Source of the DNA: Circinella minor | Taxonomy: Eukaryota; Mucoromycota; Mucoromycetes; Mucorales; Lichtheimiaceae | DNA: 64,000 nt | Direction of reading: 5' to 3' | Assembly (NCBI GenBank): GCA_016758965.1 | Contig: JAEPRB010000085.1 | Location: 20,843 to 84,842 of the forward strand | In this document: positions 11,182-23,800 of the stretch, piece after piece | How positions within the stretch are numbered: position 1 is the stretch's first letter | Layout of the letters: each line of letters opens with the position of its first letter | The notes under the pieces: generated by a model | Seen by the model: the letters and a program-made list of their open reading frames with translations, nothing else | Databases searched by the model: none | What the model was told of the DNA's origin: nothing | Made by a program: the position numbers and the translations under genes

Positions 11182-12138
11182 CTTGTTCAATCCCCTAAAC
11201 TAAAGCCAAAAATGACGGATATTTGATGACCACAGTAACAAAAAAAACAACAAACAGGGTTTCCTACTTCTTCTCAATCTATATATCTTTTTTTTAAAAA
11301 ATCATATGCATTTCTCTCTTTTTGTTTTATTATTTATTATTATTATGTTGTAGTATTATATATATATATTCTTTGTTATTTATATTACCTTTTGAACTTC
11401 TTTCACTCTCTTTTTTTTTTTTTGTTCCATATCATTATTTTTTTTTTACCCATCATTCTTTTTTTTTATTTTGTGCTTTTATAACTTCACTCTTTATTAT
11501 CTGTTTTAGTCTTATCCTGCTCTCTCTCTCTCTCTTTTTTTTATTATTATATTTGCATTCATTATATTCCCCTTCTCTCTTTTATCTTTTTTTTTTGCTA
11601 TGCCCTTTTTTTGTTTGGTTTATTATCATATATAATATATACTTTTTTCTTTGATGTTATATCTCAAACAAACAAAAAAAAAAAACTTTTTTAAAAAAAA
11701 GGGAATTGTTATTGTTCTATGACAAACCCACAAAACAATCTTTTTCATAGTTTTGATCACTAAATCCCCAAATGTGATATTTGAAATCACCTATTACATC
11801 CAATATATTCGTAATTTCGTCTTTTAATAATCAAATAATCCAATTTTCATGACATCTTATTCCATTAATACCATCCCATCCATACTTTTAATAGATTCGT
11901 TCCTTTCCTTCATATTTTGTTGACATGACGACAATAAAAATTTTAATTGAAAAAAAAATTGTATTCTTTTTTTTTCGTGTATGTGATGAGTCTTGTATTT
12001 TTTTTCGGTTTTTGTTTTCTTCCCCACTTTATAAAGAACTTTTTCGAAAAAAAAAAGTCAAAGTCTCGAGGGAAGGGAAGAGAAGGGCGGGGGGTATGGA
12101 GGACAACTTTATACAATTCCTTTACTTTACTTTTTTTT
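11182..12138. other. Intergenic between convergent RRM and SPT4 genes; low-complexity 3' regions
   Basis: Long T/C-rich runs (11290-11670) and poly-A stretches follow the RRM stop codon. The Phe/Leu-rich frames here (11322-11654, 11925-12254) are translations of simple sequence. The region serves as 3' untranslated sequence for both genes, which end facing each other. Confidence 0.6.
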
Positions 12139-12830
12139 TTAATCTTTTACACTTCCATCTCTTGGTCTATAAACAATTCCTTTTCTTTCTAAATCATCTT
12201 CAACATCTTCAGGTATCCGTCCATAAACTCGAATGGCATATACACCTCGTGTAAATTTATCTATTATATTAATATCTTATTAATAAGAAAAAACATTCTA
12301 AAATCTACATAAAAAATAAAACTTACCAATACGTTGCCATCGAGCTACCCAACTTTCTGGAGGTTGCATTAATGCAATAACACTAATTTAATAAATAATA
12401 AATTTAATATTTATACTTCCATTATATATATAAAAGAATGGAGAAAGGGAGAATCCATTTCTTCTCCTTTCCTACACCGATGCATAATATAAATATGAAC
12501 TTTTTTTTTTTACCCTTCAAATTTACTTGATGTACATTCTGATACACGTTCAGGATAATCACGCATTCTTAAAATATCGTCACAATTTTCACAACCATTA
12601 GCACGAAACTGACTTGCATTCTATAATCCATTTTTTTTTTGATCATACAAATATAAAGAAATAAAATAAAATAAAAAGTTTTTAGATCTAATGTATCGTT
12701 ATTATTTATTGTTGTTGGTTATTATTATTCAATATTTAATTATAAATAGAATTAAATAATTTACCTTAACAAGAGAACATAATAAACAAGCTCTTAATTG
12801 TTTCTTATCAACTGGTAAAACGTGTGACAT
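12139..12830 (-). CDS. SPT4: Transcription elongation factor SPT4
   Basis: Four exons on the minus strand (12765-12830, 12514-12620, 12327-12382, 12139-12260) join in phase to 116 residues, matching the human length of 117. The protein opens with LRACLLCSLVK. A four-cysteine zinc site is formed by CLLC and CENC. It continues through RVSECTSSKFEG, VIALMQPPESWVARWQRI and FTRGVYAIRVYGRIPEDVEDDLE, all diagnostic of Spt4. Spt4 pairs with the NGN domain of Spt5 to form DSIF, which holds RNA polymerase II on the template during elongation. The gene is too fragmented by introns to give a long open frame and is easily missed. It faces the RRM gene tail to tail. Confidence 0.96.
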
Positions 12831-14216
12831 GATTATATGATTTAAAGATTAAGAGAAAAGAAATAGTACAGATTTTTAGTACTGTAAAACAAAGGTCAAA
12901 AAAGAATGGTAGAAATTCCGCTGGCTAAAAAATGCAAACCAATAAATTTGTTGGGTTATCAATTTTTTTTAAAACACTACCATTCGAACTACATATATAC
13001 AATTTATATTGTTAAGATAATAATTACATAATACACCTATACAAAAGATGAAATAACGTCAAGGATTACACATTAATGGGGAATACAAGAATCCATATAA
13101 TAAAAAGCAATGTAGTATGACCTTAGATTGTTATAAAAAAGGGACAATAAGATTATCATTTATTTACTACTACTTTTCATATACTTGTGTATTGAGAATT
13201 ACACGCATTTAAGGAACAATAAAAACAAAAAAAAGGTATTTTTTCGTTGACATTATTTATATAGTCTTTAAACGACCACATAAGCAATATTAGAAGTCCA
13301 ATCTATAAAATCTATTTAATTATTTTTAAAATAAATCGATTATGTATCAATAATATTATTATGTAAGAATGATATCATCTCAAAATGGGAGTAAATGGGA
13401 AAAATATTTTTTGTTATTGATTACGTAAACTAATTACTATGCCCACAGAAAATAACATATACGTACCTACCACATAAATTAAAATAGCCCATAATAATTT
13501 ATGGTATATATCTTAAAGTTTCAGAGTTAAAGAATTGATAGCTTTTTTTTTCATACGTAATCAGTGAACTATAGTTTATAATATATTATTTCATATAAAA
13601 AGCTCGGCATAATTTTGAATGCTCTTTCTATTGATCAGTAGGTACGTAAACAAATAAAAAAAACTATACGTATAATATCAGTTAGTATATTAAAGTATAT
13701 AATATTCTGTAATACATACCCATATAGCTATTGTATATAAAACATTTCTTTCTTTTTTATTTTTGATAATAAGATATATACTTTGGGTTCATTTGTTTTC
13801 GCTTTGTGCGAAATTTAACGAAATGAAAAAAAAATATATTTGAGAGGGCAAAATTAAGAATATTTGAAAGTTTGTAATAGTGGGTATCACAATAGCTCGA
13901 CACATTGGGTTACAAAAAAATCATTGAACACATAATTTAGAAACAAATAGTTTGTTAGGATGAGTAAGTTGAAAGGGTTTAAAAACAAATGATAGTTTAA
14001 AATATCGATTTATTAAATAGAAGGCGTAACTGACCAGCGCCTTTGGCACATATAGCCATTTTTCCTTGCAGCACGATGGGTAGAATTATATTATTTATTC
14101 AAAGAGACAAGGAAAGTGGCTTTATATAACTAAAAAATCCCAGCAAGATAAAAGTGAGAATATAAGTGTATAATGATAGAATATTATCTTGGTATCATTA
14201 TTATATTTAATAAATT
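12831..14216. other. Intergenic, no gene seen
   Basis: AT-rich, with many TACGTA-type hexamers and no coding frame that I can support on either strand. The first 200 bases hold the presumed SPT4 promoter. Confidence 0.5.
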
Positions 14217-16615
14217 TCAAACATTTGCTCTTCCATTTATCCTGCACATACGCATTGTCTTATAATAAGCTCCATCCTTTTTGATAACGGGGTAATATGT
14301 TTCAAAACCAAAGGCAGAATTTGTAAAACGTATTCCATCAAGTAACACATATTGACCAGAATCTTCAAGTCTTTCAACTAGGTCATCTAAGTTCCACCAT
14401 GTAATTGAAAAATCAAACATTTTCTTCGTTATCCACTGAAAATTCACATTCTTAATTGGCACAAAATACGATAACTTTTGAAGAAGGGTATGGATGTCTT
14501 TGTAATCTTCAGGCCATAGTTCCATTACGCTTGAAGATAGTGTGTAAACTCCTATGAGTTCTTTTTTCGTGGAACCTTTTAGGCTGGTACAAAGTACAAG
14601 AGTCCAATCACAATTGCTGTTCGATTCTTGTTAAGACAAAGGCGGAAGTATATTCTCAATGGACTGAAGACTTAAAATGTCACTGTGATATTGCTCATTC
14701 ATCATTGCACAACATTAGACATGTAATGCTCTTCCAACAACTGTATAGTTTTTGAAAGATGTTTTGTAGCGACCCCCTTTGAAATGTTGGCCATAAATAC
14801 CAGTTTACGAATATGGTAAGTCAAACTTTTGAATGCGTATGTTATATTCTGTTTTGCTTGTGCTGTTATCTTAGATACTACTGTTGTTACTGAATGACTT
14901 TTTATATATGATTTTGTGATTAGTCGATGTATAGTTTCCAAAACACAGAATACTGAGATCTTTTTTGGTAAGAAGATCATAAAATTGTATTATCAATGCT
15001 TAAATATCTTGATTGTAATCAATTCTACGTAATTTATTTTATAAAATCAGGACAAATATTGGCAAGTGCAAATATACAATCGTGTTCTTTGGTGCTGGTG
15101 CGTACGTGCGCATAATGTAAGATACGTAGTGGCCACGACGTAATTTAATTTATTATCAAAAATTGGGTTCATACGTTTGGATAGGCAATACCACCAACGA
15201 GGAACCTTGCCACCCATCAATAGCATTTTTGATGGCATGAGGGTTTCTTCAAAATACTTATTTGGCCCCGGATTTAAGAGTTAGGGTTTGCTCTTCCCCT
15301 GAAAAAAAAACCGAAATTTTATTAAGAGCCAGATATACATTAGTAAATAGGCTATTTCGTGCTGGAGGAGAGAAATACTTAAGTCAGAACCAATATAGGA
15401 AAAAAAAGAACACTCTAAAAAAACTAAGTGCCTGTATATATAAAGATGTTTATTAGCATATAAAAAGAAGGTAAAAAAATAGTAAAGCTTTAGCAGAGGC
15501 ATATATACTGGGTTTTTAGACTTCTTTTCCACATGATAATTTTTTTATGCACCTAGAATTTTATTTTTGTATACTTGGTTCAATTTTTTTGTGCACTCTA
15601 ATTTTAATTTTGCATATGTAAAATTATTTCGAAAATGGATAATAATAATCTTCTTCAATATATTTGATAAGGACATTAGATATTAAGATTATAAAGAAAT
15701 AACTATAATACTACAATATATTTTCTTCTGATATAGGTGAAGATTGTAAAAAGTTTGTCTGTAAATAAAATTCTAAGTATAGAAAAAAATAATAATTATG
15801 CACAAAAGCAGTCTAAAAATCTAATATATCTGCCTTTTATAAAACTTTACTATTATTTTACCTTCTTTTTATATGCTAATAAACATCTTTATATATACAG
15901 GCACTTAGTTTTTTTAGAGTGTTCTTTTTTTTCCTATATTGGTTCTGACTTAAGTATTTCTCTCCTCCAGCACGAAATAGCCTATTTACTAATGTATATC
16001 TGGCTCTTAATAAAATTTCGGTATTTTTTTTCAGGGGAAGAGCAAACCCTAACTCTTAAATCCGGGGCCAAATAAGTAGTTTGGGGTTTCTTCCAAAGTC
16101 TACAAACGTTTCATCCATTCAGTTTCCCTCAAAGAACTCAGTCATGTAACTAGCAGGAAAGCATTTGCGAGTCCCTATCATTAATTTAGGTACCAATGCT
16201 ATTGTACAATAGGCATTGACATATATTTTATGCATTTGATGTATTTCACTATAGTTTTCCTTCTCGTCGTTTTGATTGATGCACAGTTGATCATACCAAA
16301 TATATATTAAAACCCTTGCCTATCTCTTGTATAAGTCCTTCAAATTTGACAAACGTGACTTTGCGTGGAATTCGTTTTCGACCTCTTGGTTTTTTTCGTA
16401 CGGTCTTGCCTGGATATGCAATCTTGTGATTCCCTTGATCCATACGGTAACTTTTTCTTGTTGTTTCATCTATTAAAATTTCACCAGATGGGTTTCACGA
16501 ATACGATAAAGCGCAATACCCTTCGTGAACTTCAGAATCTGGAATCACTTTCATATTAGATATACGGACCAAGTAGCTCGGCATAAAGTTTGGTTTCAGA
16601 CTTGATTCACTTTTA
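14217..16615 (-). pseudogene. HET-domain protein, broken copy 2
   Basis: Collinear minus-strand similarity to the full copies runs from the C-terminal end (14217-14525, with VLLDGIRFT and YYPVIKKDG) through shifted fragments (14702-14980, 15047-15238) to the HET-domain half (16090-16560, including KKPRGRKRIP and LCINQ). The 834-bp element at 15250-16083 splits it just before the IWTLEET-equivalent segment. Further small frameshifts lie on both sides. The first 55 or so codons, and the PKKIP segment found in the intact copies, are not recognisable beyond 16615. Confidence 0.85.
15250..16083. mobile_element. Mutator-like (MULE-type) foldback element with long inverted repeats
   Basis: The two ends are inverted repeats of about 290 bp (15250-15545 and 15783-16083). 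They are nearly identical over the outer 230 bp and diverge inwards. The tips read CAAAATACTTATTTGGCCCC and CAAACTACTTATTTGGCCCC. The element is flanked by GGGTTTCTT at 15241-15249 and 16084-16092, a perfect 9-bp target duplication. Long inverted repeats with 9-bp duplications are the Mutator signature. No transposase is present, so it is non-autonomous. The open frames along both arms are mirror images of each other and not genes. Confidence 0.85.
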
Positions 16616-16809
16616 TTTTTGATACATTTAAAATGAAAACAAAAAGATGGTAAATAGTATGTTTTTGATATACCTGAGTATACAGTTGAATAAAATATTA
16701 TACATTATTTTATGTTTTTACAGTTGTTTGGGAGTATATGTACATGTCATAAAATGCTTTGAGAAAAAAATTGTGACTTTGAAGGGATGAATGTAGAAGA
16801 AGGATAAAT

Positions 16810-18679
16810 TTATGAAAATAGGTAGACAGGAAGAGGTTTAATATGTGTAAGTTTTTTTGGGGGGATCCAGGTAGGACGAAGCATATTGATAGCGTTTTGG
16901 TCACCGCCTTTTTGATTTAATTCATCTGCTATTTTCTTTGTTGCTTGATAAAATTTCTGGAGTAGTTTGTAAGTATCTTGTAATTGACGGAGGTTACTCG
17001 CAGTAGTTGGTAGAGTACATCGACCTTCTAATACGCCAACATACACACCATCTTCTTCAAGCTTTAATGAGTATAATTTTGCTTCCAAACCTATTATATA
17101 CCCATCAGTTGTTAGGATCGTATTTAACATAATACAATAATATATATTATTGAGCAACAAGTTCAACAATAATACCTGCAAGTTGTATTGCTGGAACACT
17201 CAAATGAACACCACCTCGAATTTCAGCAATCAACTTATCAACTACACATTTGCTTTCAATATATAGTTTTGCTTTGTCATGAGTAATTTTACCAATGGAG
17301 GGGTGTGCCTTGGCCAACTCTCCATTTCCCGTATCCGATTCTCGTTTGCTTTTCTGTGCACCATAATTATCACGAACGACTCTTACATCTACTTTGAAAC
17401 CTGTTTGACCTCCTACTACCTTGGAGCAATCACCGATACTTTCACCCCTACATTAATACCCAATGTTATTACCAATAATAATTACATAGTATAATTGAGA
17501 TAATATACAATATAATCACATCCCAATTCAATACTTACCATTTAAGACGTAAATCTTCATCATCCCTTAAAACACTTTCTAACATAGGTGCCCATACTTT
17601 AACGGTCCAATCACCTTCAGTAATATCCAAGTCACGTCTGAAAATTTTGATCGAAATTGAAGCATTTTAAGACTTTAAGATTCATTAATTAGATACGAAT
17701 ACCCATAACAAATTTTTCTCCGTCCTCAATTACATTATTCTATAATACTTACTATTCAGAATAAAAGTCAAATAAAGTGGATTCAACACCTTTTCGTTTA
17801 AATTCTTCTTTATTAGCATAACCACGACCAGCACCTACATCACGTCTGGAAATCTTCGTCCATAATCTATTAGTACTTGTCTTGGGTAAGTTAGAAATCA
17901 AGAAAATCAAATAAATACCTTTTCTAATTCTTCCACTTTCTTACGAACATCATCATCATAATCAACAACACATTCAAAATCATTAAACCGAGGCTGATAT
18001 CGATTATAAATCCATCTCCATTGATCAATATCAAATAATTCCCATTGAATACAGTTTTCTTTAGCGGTATCAAGAATAGAATTGGCTCCTAAGCTAATTA
18101 CGAAGTAAATAAAAAAAATAATTATTGTTAACAGTATATTCTTATAAACAATATTTCATATACTTTGTCAACACTTACTCTATGATATTTCTTTCTTTTT
18201 CTTGTAATGCAGCATATTTACCAAAGTTTTTTAAACACGCCCTTTTAATAGTTGTTCCAATGGATAATAAAGAGTTTGGAAGTATTACATCATCCTTTTC
18301 AAAAAAACTAAGAGCAAACGATAGTTAGTAAACAATAGTCAATATGCATGACTTATTTCTTTATTATTATAGTTATATTATTGCAATTATCAATAGTTAC
18401 TTGATATGACGCTACTTCACTCAATCGGATCTGTCCTTGAATATTACTAACATCTTGCTTGGAAGCTATTGAGCAAGATCGTGAAGGTTTTTCAGTTGAA
18501 ATTTCATTTCTTAATTCGGTTGTGGATTTTTGGAGCAAAGTCTTTTTAACAGTGGTCAAAGACTGACGAATCTCCTGCTGAACTTCATTTCCTTGGTCGA
18601 TAACTACATTTTCGTGACTACTACCACTAGTTTCTATTTCTTCGGGTTCATCAATTTCTGAACGATTTCTTTTAGGCAT
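16810..18679 (-). CDS. Lineage-specific seven-exon protein, possible nuclease-like fold; stop at one splice junction
   Basis: Exons on the minus strand: 18401-18679, 18179-18294, 17919-18093, 17753-17880, 17539-17637, 17176-17447, 16810-17090. All phases agree and total 449 codons. Segments such as RLWTKISRRDVGAGRGYANKEEF, DLDITEGDWTVKVWAPMLE and GVYVGVLEGRCTLPT resemble a large family I associate with Mucorales, whose function is unknown. KVDVRVV followed by LYIESKCVVDKL could be the acidic core of a PD-(D/E)XK-like fold (speculative). At the exon 4/5 junction the spliced codon is TA+A, a stop at about codon 233, although reading continues cleanly on both sides. Either this allele is dead or the junction is spliced differently. 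The introns are as short as 38 nt. Confidence 0.6.
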
Positions 18680-18689
18680 TCTGTATATC

Positions 18690-19440
18690 AGTAATTAAAA
18701 AGGTAAGTTAAATGACAGGATTAAAAAGTTGAGGTTTTGAATGGAATCCGTAAGAAAAATGAAAAGATTCTTACTCTCAATCAATAAACATAAATATGTA
18801 TGCGCAGGTGTGTAACAAAAGAGAATCACCAACAATGTAAAAGTGTGTGTATATGACAAGATAAAATCACCAACAATGTAAAAGCGTGTGTATATGACGA
18901 ATGTGAGTGTGGGAGCTACAGCTTGGGGAAATGGGCCATGATTTTGAACACGTATACACAAAAATGAAAAATTTCCGGGGGGCTGCTTTTTCAAAATCGT
19001 GAGTATTGCTTGCAGCTCAAATATTTCAACTATAATGTCACTTTCTTTTTTTTTTACACAAATCCATTTTAAATGGAATAGAATACTAGTTTTTACAAGT
19101 CAGCAAACGAGGTGTATATTTTTATATAAAAGCTCGCTCTTCTTTTTATTTTGATGATGCAAAAACTATAACAAAAATATTTATTCTTATACTAATTTAT
19201 ATTCTTTCACAGTTGCTATGGGACTGGCAGTTATTATGGAACAGTCGTGGTGTTATCCTTCCCTTCACCATGGTAATGTTATTGTTATACGATGGTAAGA
19301 AAAAAAAATGCTTTATGAATGGGAGCGGCGGCGATTGTTTATTTTATATTTATGGAATGAGTGGAAAAAGCTAATTATTTTTTTTTACTTGCATAGTTTG
19401 TACATCGTTAAACCTAGGAGAATATCCTTTTTGTTTTGAC
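18690..19440. other. Intergenic with a short tandem duplication and an exon-like fragment
   Basis: Near 18825-18900 a block of about 45 bp (CACCAACAATGTAAAAG plus TGTGTATATGAC) is present twice in tandem. At 19212-19268 an exon-like stretch flanked by CACAG and GGTAATG reads AMGLAVIMEQSWCYPSLHH; its family is unknown. Nothing else was recognised. Confidence 0.35.
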
Positions 19441-20401
19441 TACTGCCTGAAAACCTTCTTTTTTGATGTTGGACTAGCATCAATGGCTTCAGGGCGGCCA
19501 GGAGTAACTTGGATGCACTCATGTGTATTGATGTTGCATACGGAAGATGGTTTTCTGCTGTAGTCGGCGCTTTGATGGCGAATGTGCTTCGACATGGTGA
19601 TTATCTGTGTATATAGTTCAATGCATAGACAGCTGTAGCTTTGAACACCTGCTCAGATTGTTGGATTCCACTATTGGCTTCGTTCAATCTGGGAATCACT
19701 ATGAGGAAGCAAGAATTATTGGTTCACTTATTACTGGGAAGTTTGAGAAGAATAATTGATAAGATATTCGTGAATGGGTTCTTTTTTTGGGTCATTTACT
19801 AACTATGAGTATATATGTAGAGACGACAAGACTAACCATCGGTTACTGCGTGAAAACCTTCTTTTTTGATGTTGGACTAGCATCAATGGCTTCAGGGCGG
19901 CCAGGAGTAACTTGGATGTACTCATGTGTATTGATGTTGCATACGGAAGATGGTTTTCTGCTGTAGTCGGCGCTTTGATGGGTAATGTGCTTCGACATGG
20001 TGATTATCTGTGTATATAGTTCAATGCATAGACAGCTGTAGCTGTGAACACCTGCTCAGATTGTTGGATTCCACCATTGGCTTCGTTCAATCTGGGAATC
20101 ACTATGAGGAAGCAAGAATTATTGGTTCACTTATTACTGGCAAGTTTGAGAAGAATAATTGATAAGATAATTCGTGAATCGGTTCTTTTTTTGGGTCATT
20201 TGCTAACTATGAGTATATATGTAGAGACACAAGACTAACCATCGGCTACTGCGTGAAAACCTTCTTTTTTGATGTTGGACTAGCATCAATGGCTTCAGGG
20301 CGGCCAGGAGTAACTTGGATGCACTCATGTGTATTGATGTTGCATACGGAAGATGGTTTTCTGCTGTAGTCGGCGCTTTGATGGCGAATGTGCTTCGACA
20401 T
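19440..20401 (-). other. Three copies of a 52-codon ORF, one per tandem repeat unit
   Basis: Each 403-bp unit carries a minus-strand frame of 156 nt from ATG to stop: 19440-19595, 19843-19998 and 20246-20401. All three read MSKHIRHQSADYSRKPSSVC and then HEC(or HEY)IQVTPGRPEAIDASPTSKK. Differences between copies are few and the frame survives in all. Coding-like amino-acid composition and a possible acceptor (ATACACAG) just upstream suggest a captured exon, perhaps of a transposase-type gene. I do not recognise a function. Confidence 0.4.
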
Positions 20402-20543
20402 GGTGATTATCTGTGTATATAGTTCAATGCATAGACAGCTGTAGCTTTGAACAACTGCTCAGATTGTTGGATTCCACCATTGGTTTCGTTCAATCTGGGA
20501 ATCACTATGAGGAAGCAAGAATTATTGGTTCACTTATTATTGG
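19441..20543. repeat. 403-bp tandem repeat, 2.7 copies
   Basis: Copies start at 19441, 19844 and 20247, an exact period of 403 bp, and the third copy stops after about 296 bp. The copies differ by only a few substitutions and one-base indels, so the duplication is recent. The last copy breaks off into unrelated sequence at about 20543. Confidence 0.9.
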
Positions 20544-22616
20544 TAATTGTTGGGAGCAATTGTGAATGTGAAATCTGAACCCAGTGGGATCGATTTTGTT
20601 GGAAGCTAAAAGTAATCATCTCTAATCTCTATTAGTATTGCCAGGGTTTACTACTACTATCGGGCACCAAAACAAGAATATTCTTTTCAACATAGACTAT
20701 TGTTGCTACCACAACGACGACTTTTCCATTAGCCATGATCCAGATCCCGGTCAAAGCCTTATTAACTGGATCAAGTAAAGGGATTTACCACCACCATCTT
20801 TCTCATCACAACTCGGTGCACTAACATCAAACAACACAGCCAGCCACATCTTCAGCAAGGTTCCTCAGTACAATGAAGCAAGCTAACTTATTTAGTTATT
20901 TAGTTTTTTTTGTCCCTCCTGCCCCGCATAATATTTTATAAAAATAATAATAATATATATAAAATATATATAATCCTTTCCTCTAGATTATAGCACTCTT
21001 TAGTTTATGATAGTATTTCCCTCTTCATCGTCACCCCTCTTATTTGTTTTCAAAATCTCTTTTTCCTTTTGCCCATGAGGTTTTCATATGACTTTACACT
21101 AACAGCATTGGACTGGAATGGATATGTCCTATTTAGACGCAGCGTTCATTTGGACATTTTTTTTCTTTTCTCTTAATAAACTTTAATCTACTACTATCCG
21201 TATCATAGTATTATATCGATAGGGTTTTTGACAAATATGTTTTTCGTAGCGCCAATGGCCGATAGGCTTTCTTTGGATTTTTTAATTAATCTAGACCATT
21301 ATTCCTTTTTATAATCAAATAAAATAAAATTGCTCTTTGTCCTTAAAGAGAGAAAATATGTTCTTCTAAAATATGCTTTTAATACCTTTAATCTATCTCA
21401 TCTTTGACATTTTTCAAAGTAACATACATCTTCTGCACCCATCCCTCATTATTATTATTCTGATAAACTCATCTGTATAATGCACTTGCCAATAACATTG
21501 TTCGACTACTGCCAGCGTTAGATGTTTCAAAATATTCATTCCTCTGCTTAATTGGACTAAAAGCCACAAACTTTGAAAGCCTACTAAGGAATTTTTTTAT
21601 ATCAAAATTGAAAAAGTAAACCAATTCTTTAATTCTTTCGTTGTCAAAAAGCACGATTTTTGGAGTATTTTGTTAAAATACAAGTGCATAAAAAATCCTT
21701 AGCTATTTGAAAAATCAAGAAATTTTGACTCTTTAATAAGATGGAATGCACCATATATCAAATTAAATTAAGAATTAATTCTTAAAGTAAAAAATCATAT
21801 CCAGTTTTTATTTTTATTTTTGATGGCTTCAGTAATGACATTTTGAAATAATTATGTAATGAAAATATTGTACGTACTTATACTGATATTTGATGTTGTA
21901 TTTATTAATATATATAAGCTTGCTATAACGGGATCCATCGACAAGCAGGACTTTCCAACATAAGTTCATTCCAACAAAAAAAATAACATTTCAAGACTAT
22001 TCCGCTATCTTTCATACAAAGGGTTGTTGTGCTCGAGGCTTGTGCTTGACTCATTCAACAGAGTATTACAACAATATTTCATATGAGAATGCAATAGAAG
22101 TCTTGTTTAAGAATCAGAATCTTGGCTCTGGAGTCTATGATACCATGAGTTGCAAGACGAAGATTATGACTTTTAGAAGAAATTTCTATAAGCTACTTTT
22201 ATTCATATTTATGTAGATTTTTTTTTATCGTTTTGTACTATTATATTTATGTGATCTTTTTTTATCGTTTTACTATGTATGACCTATATTGGTACTTTCT
22301 TACTTCGTAATATGCATTATATAAATTATTCCTTTATCCTATGTATAATAATTCTTTTTTCAGCTGCTCTTATGACCCCACCCATTTAATATTATAATTC
22401 ATGTGTTCTTTTCTTGTAATTTCGTTTATTTACGTATTCTATATATAAAATGTATGATCTACAACAACAGCATTACCATTCAACTTATTCCACACAATTT
22501 TTTTTCTTTCCTTCTGTTTTTTATTGATATATTTTGCTATATATTTACATGTGGTGATAATACATATTAAAAATACTATATGTATACTATGTGTTACTTG
22601 AGTTCTGTTTCTTGTG
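20544..22616. other. Mostly non-coding, with one coding remnant at 21979-22217 (+)
   Basis: An open frame of about 80 codons without a start ends at TAG 22215-22217 (AIFHTKGCCARGLCLTHSTE, then VYDTMSCKTKIMTFRRNFYK). It looks like the 3' end of a decayed gene, family unknown. A shorter minus-strand frame at 21469-21654 is not convincing. The remainder is AT-rich, with an apparent 3' untranslated-like stretch (20900-21240). Confidence 0.3.
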
Positions 22617-23800
22617 TCAAGCCCAAGCTGCTTTCAAAGAATCCTTACCAACATGCGCGAAATATCCCTCTTTCCTTCCTTCTTCATAGATAATTCTCCA
22701 GGGTACTCTTGGTGGATTATCGAGTTCATTCATTTTTCTCTCAATGTACGGAATATTAGCAGTCGAAGGTTGGGCCGAATTGTCAGTTGAGGTTGTTGTA
22801 TTATCATGCGACTGTTGCTCACTTGACGATTCTGGACTCGGCTCGTGGCTGTTGGGTAGGGATGTGTATTTGCGACGAAGTGACACACTCAATTCGATAA
22901 TTTGATCTAAAATATACTTTACCTCATCCTTCGAATCTGACTCCATTGCCGATATTGCTTGTTTTGCTTTTTTCATTGTTTCTGAGCAAATTAGCAATAG
23001 GTCGTCTATCGGTGATGTAGTTTGCTGATCCTTGCACATACCCATTGTAATTCGGTACAGTTTCTGAATTGTCTCATCATAATAATAGGGATAAGTGGAA
23101 AGTATTCGCTCTTGACGGGTTAGAAATAATATTAAAGCGGCAAATGGATGAAGTGGTGGCTTTTGTTGTTCGATGGTGTTACGAGAAACAAAATAACACT
23201 GTTTCGTCCAAGGATTACAATGTTTTGCTTCAAGCAAAAATGGGCTTGAGCTGGATGGTTTAATATGCTCATTGATTTCTTCTGATATCTTGGATATGGC
23301 GATCGTGAGAAACACAGGGGGCTTGGAAAATCTCCTGGTTGCCTCGCTACTGTAACTGATCATTCGTAAATAGCAATTCATATTGACAGTATGTTGTACC
23401 TATACTACCACTCCCGGTAGCATCTCGTCAATGGGGTAATAAACTACGTCTAATATACTACGATTTTGCCACTGTGTTAGACCTGGTTGGTACAAAGAAG
23501 TGTCGCAATTGTCTATCAAGTTGATAAGTTTTTTTTTCCCGGATTGCATCCATAAACTTAAAAAAAATAGAAGCAAAATATAAGGTCCAACTCACCTAAT
23601 ATTGACTGTAGTATAATGTCTTCAATAGATTTCATGTTTAACAATTGACGACTCATGAAATCTGAACCTGGTTTTAAATGATGTGGAATAGTGTAGGAAA
23701 GAAGACTTTGAATTTCTATTACAATAGTTTTATTTTTTATAAAAAGACTGGTGAGTCGATACTTCCTACTAGATGCATTATTTGATTTACCTTCTGCCAT
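22617..23800 (-). pseudogene. Lineage-specific protein, possible nuclease-like, with a single in-frame TAG
   Basis: Exon 1 is 23596-23800. After an intron with donor GTGAGT, exon 2 runs 23512-22617. Together they make 366 sense codons in one frame, broken only by TAG at 23400-23402. The segment around it (ILDVVYYPIDEMLPGVVV, stop, VQHTVN) resembles a Mucorales-type family in which an Asp is followed by Glu-x-Gln, so a single GAG to TAG change at that Glu would explain the break (inferred). Later parts include NPWTKQCYFVSRNTI and HPFAALILFLTRQERIL. The C-terminal third is Ser/Thr-rich. An ATG-started product of 254 residues would begin at 23381 and lack the N-terminal half. A two-base shift or short intron at the TAG cannot be excluded. 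Confidence 0.6.

Noticed and set aside
11322..12254. Phe/Leu/Ser-rich membrane-like ORFs after the RRM gene
   Set aside because: Translations of T/C-rich untranslated sequence. The 3' part overlaps SPT4 on the other strand.
15281..16075. Two similar ORFs on opposite strands (15281-15532 and 15737-16075)
   Set aside because: They are the two arms of the inverted repeat read from each side, not a gene family.
23400..23402. Programmed stop readthrough at the TAG
   Set aside because: No flanking readthrough context or structure is evident. A point mutation is simpler.
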